Assembly (NCBI GenBank): GCA_024409145.1
Contig: JAKSUF010000048.1
Coordinates: 1-8,977, forward strand
Length of the DNA stretch: 8,977 nucleotides
Reading direction: 5' to 3'
Origin: an archaeon
GTDB taxonomy: Archaea; Methanobacteriota; Methanobacteria; Methanobacteriales; Methanobacteriaceae
How positions within the stretch are numbered: the first letter of the stretch is position 1; each line of letters opens with the position of its first letter. Positions 6,999-8,977 of the stretch are shown piece after piece. The position numbers and the translations under genes are program-made. Under the pieces are notes generated by a model that saw only the letters and a program-made list of their open reading frames with translations, was not told where the DNA came from and did no database searches.

Positions 6999-7086
6999 AA
7001 AAAAAGAAAGAAAATAACTAAATTAATATACTCAATTAAAAAAAAAAGAAAGAAAATAACTAAATTAATATACTCAATTAAAAAAA
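6999..7086 (-). repeat. 42-bp perfect tandem duplication with T-tracts (ARPP-1 gene terminator)
   Basis: Bases 6999-7044 and 7041-7086 are identical, a two-copy tandem repeat with a 42-bp period, beginning just after the ARPP-1 gene stop (7093). On the minus strand each copy ends in TTTTCTTTCTTTTTTT, and the T-run at the junction is ten long, so each copy carries a U-tract terminator. Perfect identity suggests a recent duplication. The spacer to 6873 beyond it holds the untranslated start region of the next gene. Confidence 0.85.
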
Positions 7087-7092
7087 TACCTA

Positions 7093-8097
7093 TTAATATA
7101 ATACTTGATTAGTAGGTTTAGAGTATTCTAAATCAAAATCAACAGGAGAGTAAAAATGAGGTGCTTCTTTCTTTTTGAAGTAATTTAAATAAATAATATT
7201 ATCATTATAAATCAAAGAAGAACCAGTACCATAAATATTAGAAAATTTAATTGTATCTCCTAATCCCACATTTGTTTCTCTTTTAAAATTAGATAATGAA
7301 ATATTAGCTAAAAAAATATCAATATCATAATTTAAATGATTAAACTTAGAACCTGAAAACCCAGTTAATGTCTTATTAGAATCAATGTTAGAGTTTATAT
7401 TATCAATAAGATAACTTCTTATAATTTTTTCATGAAAATCAGAATATAACCAGGAACTAGCAAATAATTCTAGACCTAAAATCTCATTATTAACAACAAT
7501 TATTAAACCAATTTGACCATCTAAACATTCAAAGTGATTTATTATTTCATTATGATTTATATTCTCATAAGTATCATTTAAAGCAGAAGTTGGAGATCTG
7601 GATTTAGTAGATTCTTCAAGTTCATTAATGGAATCCCATACCATATTCTGACATGGAGCATTATCATATAAATTCATAGATTTTAGTCGGCGAGTATTAG
7701 AATTAGCAAAATATTTAGATTGAGAAAACTTAACATCACTATTTTTATATTCCCATCTTCCTTGTTCAGTACAACTTACAGATACTTTACTAGTAGTTAC
7801 TGGAGGAATTAAAATAGTACTATTAATAATACGATTTTGTTTTGCACCAACAATTTCTTCACCATCAACCAATATTAAAGGTGCAATAGAATCATTTTTA
7901 ACAAGAATTTCTCCAACAGTACTTGGATTACACTCTGTAATTTCAACAAGTCCTAAACTTAATCCTTTTTTTAAAGTCAAAATATCTTCATTTATAGAAC
8001 ATACAGATTTAATTGGAATTACTGTAACATTTTTAAATTCTTGAGCAGGAAATGTATCCAAAGAAATAGTAATATCTTCAATAGTGATTTCAACCAT
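7093..8097 (-). CDS. ARPP-1 domain protein
   Basis: The 334-residue protein matches the ARPP-1 family (named for association with ADP-ribosylglycohydrolase and rhodanese-phosphatase families). Hallmarks are LVDGEEIVGAKQNRIINSTIL (76-96), VSCTEQGRW (107-115), the central GLIIVVNNEILGLELF (197-212) and the C-terminal GLGDTIKFSNIYGTGSSLIY (278-297). It is expected to be a cytoplasmic globular protein; its activity is not established. The frame is open to 8172, but the ATG at 8097 is preceded by GAGG (8104-8107) 6 bases away, and MVEITIEDITISL is a sensible start, so the upstream 25 residues are rejected. It has its own TATA box and an operator-like element shared with the HIRAN gene, and lies downstream of the stem-loop RNA on the same strand. 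A duplicated T-tract element follows the stop. Confidence 0.85.
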   Translation of the reverse strand: MVEITIEDITISLDTFPAQEFKNVTVIPIKSVCSINEDILTLKKGLSLGLVEITECNPSTVGEILVKNDSIAPLILVDGEEIVGAKQNRIINSTILIPPVTTSKVSVSCTEQGRWEYKNSDVKFSQSKYFANSNTRRLKSMNLYDNAPCQNMVWDSINELEESTKSRSPTSALNDTYENINHNEIINHFECLDGQIGLIIVVNNEILGLELFASSWLYSDFHEKIIRSYLIDNINSNIDSNKTLTGFSGSKFNHLNYDIDIFLANISLSNFKRETNVGLGDTIKFSNIYGTGSSLIYNDNIIYLNYFKKKEAPHFYSPVDFDLEYSKPTNQVLY

Positions 8098-8113
8098 AAA
8101 AAACCTCATCATA

Positions 8114-8141
8114 TACAATATAATATTATCCAATTTATAGA
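8114..8141 (-). promoter_or_regulatory. ARPP-1 gene promoter with element shared with the HIRAN gene
   Basis: The minus strand has the TATA box TCTATAAATT (8132-8141), placing the start near 8111 with a leader of about 15 bases. Directly downstream of the TATA box, the plus strand reads TACAATATAATATTATC (8114-8130). Its first 14 bases equal the minus-strand sequence of the palindrome upstream of the HIRAN gene. Because the site lies between TATA box and transcription start, a protein bound there would block initiation. Confidence 0.5.
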
Positions 8142-8161
8142 TAATGTAAATTTTTAACCAT

Positions 8162-8247
8162 AACAAACACAAAAAAGTAAGTTAAACCTCCCAAATCAAC
8201 CTACAACAAACACAAAAAAGTAAGTTAAACCTCCCAAATTAACTTAC
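8162..8247. repeat. 43-bp tandem duplication of a stem-loop plus T6 unit
   Basis: Bases 8162-8204 and 8205-8247 are tandem copies differing at two positions, 8197/8240 and 8201/8244 (both C versus T). Each copy contains one stem-loop with a GGGAGG loop on the minus strand, followed by TTTTTT. Both differences fall in the stem and keep pairing as G.U only in the minus-strand RNA. Confidence 0.9.
8171..8247 (-). terminator. Tandem stem-loop/T6 terminators at the 3' end of the small RNA
   Basis: The two copies end as a 9-bp stem followed at once by TTTTTT (8219-8214 and 8176-8171) on the minus strand. This looks like an intrinsic terminator made twice by duplication. If the first is used, the RNA ends near 8214; read-through would add the second hairpin. 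Confidence 0.5.
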
Positions 8248-8436
8248 TACATATTACATAGATTTAAATAATTAAATCTTGTAATAAAGATTAAATTACC
8301 TCCCTTAATTTAACCAAAGTTTTTTTAATGAAGACTAAAATCCCCTAAATTTAATCAGAGAGTATGCCGACCGTCGTCTAATAAAAATTATAGATTTACC
8401 TCCCATAAATCATAAGTTTTAATTAAACACCCACCC
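8171..8436 (-). ncRNA. Candidate structured small RNA with repeated GGGAGG hairpin loops (unrecognised family)
   Basis: Read on the minus strand from about 8436 to 8171, this spacer forms, in order: a G-rich start GGGTGGGTG (8436-8428); stem GATTTA/TAAATC with loop TGGGAGG (8411-8393); a GC-rich segment (8378-8358); stem GATTAAA/TTTAGTC with loop TTTAGGGGAT (8356-8333); a 10-bp stem closing loop AGGGAGG (8315-8289); an 8-bp stem with TTAT tetraloop (8279-8260); and two 9-bp stems with loop TTTGGGAGGT (8247-8220, 8204-8177), each followed by T6. Stem sequences differ while the loop is kept, which is typical of RNA, not of a DNA operator. Four stem positions are G.U here but A.C on the other strand, so the minus strand is favoured. 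The nearby ARPP-1 gene has its own promoter, arguing for a separate RNA rather than a leader. The ends are approximate; the family and function are unknown. Confidence 0.6.
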
Positions 8437-8440
8437 AGAA

Positions 8441-8457
8441 TATATTAAAAATATATT
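8441..8457 (-). promoter_or_regulatory. TATA-like sequence upstream of the small RNA
   Basis: The minus strand contains AAATATATT and then TTTAATATA, both similar to the archaeal TATA consensus. Transcription would begin between about 8418 and 8430, close to the G-rich start of the stem-loop region. Sequence of this kind is common in AT-rich spacers, so support is limited. The rest of the gap to 8519 shows no other structure and could be the 3' end of the HIRAN transcript. Confidence 0.3.
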
Positions 8458-8519
8458 TATTACTACTAACTGATTAGATGAAATAAAAGTAATTTATATT
8501 GAGATATTAAAATAAATCA

Positions 8520-8879
8520 TTAAATGAAATTTAAATCATTTTCAGGATCTTTTCTAAGTTCATCTATTTCATCATTAGTTAATAATTTTGCAATAATAGA
8601 ATCTCTTGAAATAAATTTAACTTGAGCATAATCTTCATCCAGAATCTTATCATAAATTCTTCCAGCACTCATAGTGCCTTTTATTACTGTTTCAACACTA
8701 TTTGCAACATAAGCAGAATATCCTGCAAATCTTAGACTAACAGATATAGCTTCACAATCATAATCATTATCCGGTTCTTTAATAAGCTTTACTATTGAAC
8801 CTAATTTAAATGGTTTAATACCATAAGATTTGAAAGAAACTAATGTAATAAAAATATCATCTTCAATTTTATAGTCCAT
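8520..8879 (-). CDS. Stand-alone HIRAN domain protein
   Basis: The 119-residue protein is one HIRAN domain: an N-terminal strand FITLVSFKSYG, GSIVKLIKEPDNDYDCEAISV (27-47) with the family's EPxNxYDxxAI pattern, GYSAYVANS (53-61) and the KGTMSAGRIYD segment (67-77), then an acidic C-terminal helix. In eukaryotic HLTF/Rad5 this domain binds DNA ends; free-standing archaeal and bacterial versions are thought to act in DNA processing, but no partner is shown here. The ATG has a perfect AGGTGAT site (8883-8889), so the start is firm. Upstream are a canonical TATA box and a perfect palindrome; downstream on the same strand is the stem-loop RNA and then the ARPP-1 gene. Confidence 0.85.
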   Translation of the reverse strand: MDYKIEDDIFITLVSFKSYGIKPFKLGSIVKLIKEPDNDYDCEAISVSLRFAGYSAYVANSVETVIKGTMSAGRIYDKILDEDYAQVKFISRDSIIAKLLTNDEIDELRKDPENDLNFI

Positions 8880-8882
8880 TTA

Positions 8883-8889
8883 ATCACCT
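8883..8889 (-). promoter_or_regulatory. Ribosome binding site of the HIRAN gene
   Basis: AGGTGAT lies 3 bases before the ATG, the same site and spacing as the gene starting at 6872, and is fully complementary to the 16S rRNA 3' end. Confidence 0.8.
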
Positions 8890-8911
8890 ATAACAAATTG
8901 TGTTTCACAAG

Positions 8912-8946
8912 TACAATATTATATTGTAATAATTAAGTATATAAAT
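8912..8946 (-). promoter_or_regulatory. HIRAN gene promoter with perfect 17-bp palindrome
   Basis: TTTATATA on the minus strand (8939-8946) matches the archaeal TATA consensus and places the start near 8915. The perfect palindrome TACAATATTATATTGTA (8912-8928, centre 8920) lies just upstream of and over that point, the expected position of a repressor operator. Fourteen of its bases recur upstream of the ARPP-1 gene. Confidence 0.6.
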
Positions 8947-8955
8947 ATTTCTATT

Positions 8956-8977
8956 TTTATTACATATTTATTACATA
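8956..8977. repeat. Tandem TTTATTACATA repeat at the window edge
   Basis: The 11-bp unit TTTATTACATA occurs twice, 8956-8966 and 8967-8977, ending exactly at the window edge, so more copies may lie beyond it. It is upstream of the HIRAN TATA box. The low complexity makes any role uncertain. Confidence 0.5.

Noticed and set aside
8098..8172. 25-residue N-terminal extension of the ARPP-1 protein
   Set aside because: GAGG precedes the ATG at 8097, a TATA box lies inside the extension, and the extra residues do not fit the family.
8162..8247. CRISPR-like array
   Set aside because: Only two directly abutting copies with no spacers; it is a tandem duplication.
8171..8436. Plus-strand RNA showing ACCUCCC loops as an anti-Shine-Dalgarno mimic
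   Set aside because: Four stem positions would be A.C mismatches on this strand, and both neighbouring genes and the T6 tracts fit the minus strand.
8177..8436. G-quadruplex formed by the GGG runs
   Set aside because: The G-runs are mostly 30-60 bases apart and each lies in the loop of its own hairpin, so a compact quadruplex is unlikely.
8330..8480. C/D box guide RNA
   Set aside because: TGATGA-like and CTGA-like bits occur, but not in the C-D'-C'-D order and spacing needed on either strand.

Overview
The window reads as a strongly AT-rich archaeal chromosome segment, most likely from a Methanobacteriales methanogen of the Methanosphaera/Methanobrevibacter type. The reasons are the archaeal TATA-box promoters (TTTATATA-like), Shine-Dalgarno sites of the AGGTGAT and AAAGGAG kind, U-tract terminators without strong hairpins, archaeal-style small regulators, and the very low GC of both genes and spacers. 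The genus is an inference from style; no rRNA or tRNA gene is present to fix it.

Layout. 1-1198 (minus strand): a serine O-acetyltransferase gene (cysE) followed by a small XRE-type regulator with a Cys-rich C-terminus; both promoters carry inverted repeats around the core promoter. 1470-2870 (plus): a purine-permease-like (AzgA-branch NCS2) transporter. 3049-3684 (plus): an O6-alkylguanine-DNA alkyltransferase (ogt), convergent with 3809-4444 (minus), endonuclease III (nth), which lies 43 bp downstream of aroA (EPSP synthase, 4488-5816, minus). 5990-6872 (minus): a VOC-fold protein and a PsbP/DUF1795-like protein. 7093-8097 (minus): an ARPP-1-domain protein. 8520-8879 (minus): a stand-alone HIRAN-domain protein. 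Three long reading frames start upstream of the better start; I moved those starts inward on the basis of ribosome binding sites.

The most unusual part is the 422-nt gene-free stretch 8098-8519. On the minus strand it encodes a series of stem-loops with different stem sequences but nearly the same loop, (A/T)GGGAGG, around the only GC-rich island in the spacer. The last two stem-loops are a tandem duplication, each followed by six T. In four stem positions the minus-strand RNA makes a G.U pair where the plus-strand RNA would have an A.C mismatch, so the transcript is most likely on the minus strand. I do not recognise the family; it looks like an undescribed structured small RNA with a repeated protein- or ribosome-binding loop.

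Two wider patterns: the ARPP-1 and HIRAN genes that flank this RNA share a 14-bp identical element (a perfect 17-bp palindrome in one case) just downstream of their TATA boxes, suggesting a common repressor; and several intergenic regions carry a two-copy tandem duplication, three of which include a T-tract on the minus strand. How these genes work together beyond the inferred cysE-regulator, aroA-nth and ARPP-1/RNA/HIRAN groupings is not visible from the sequence.
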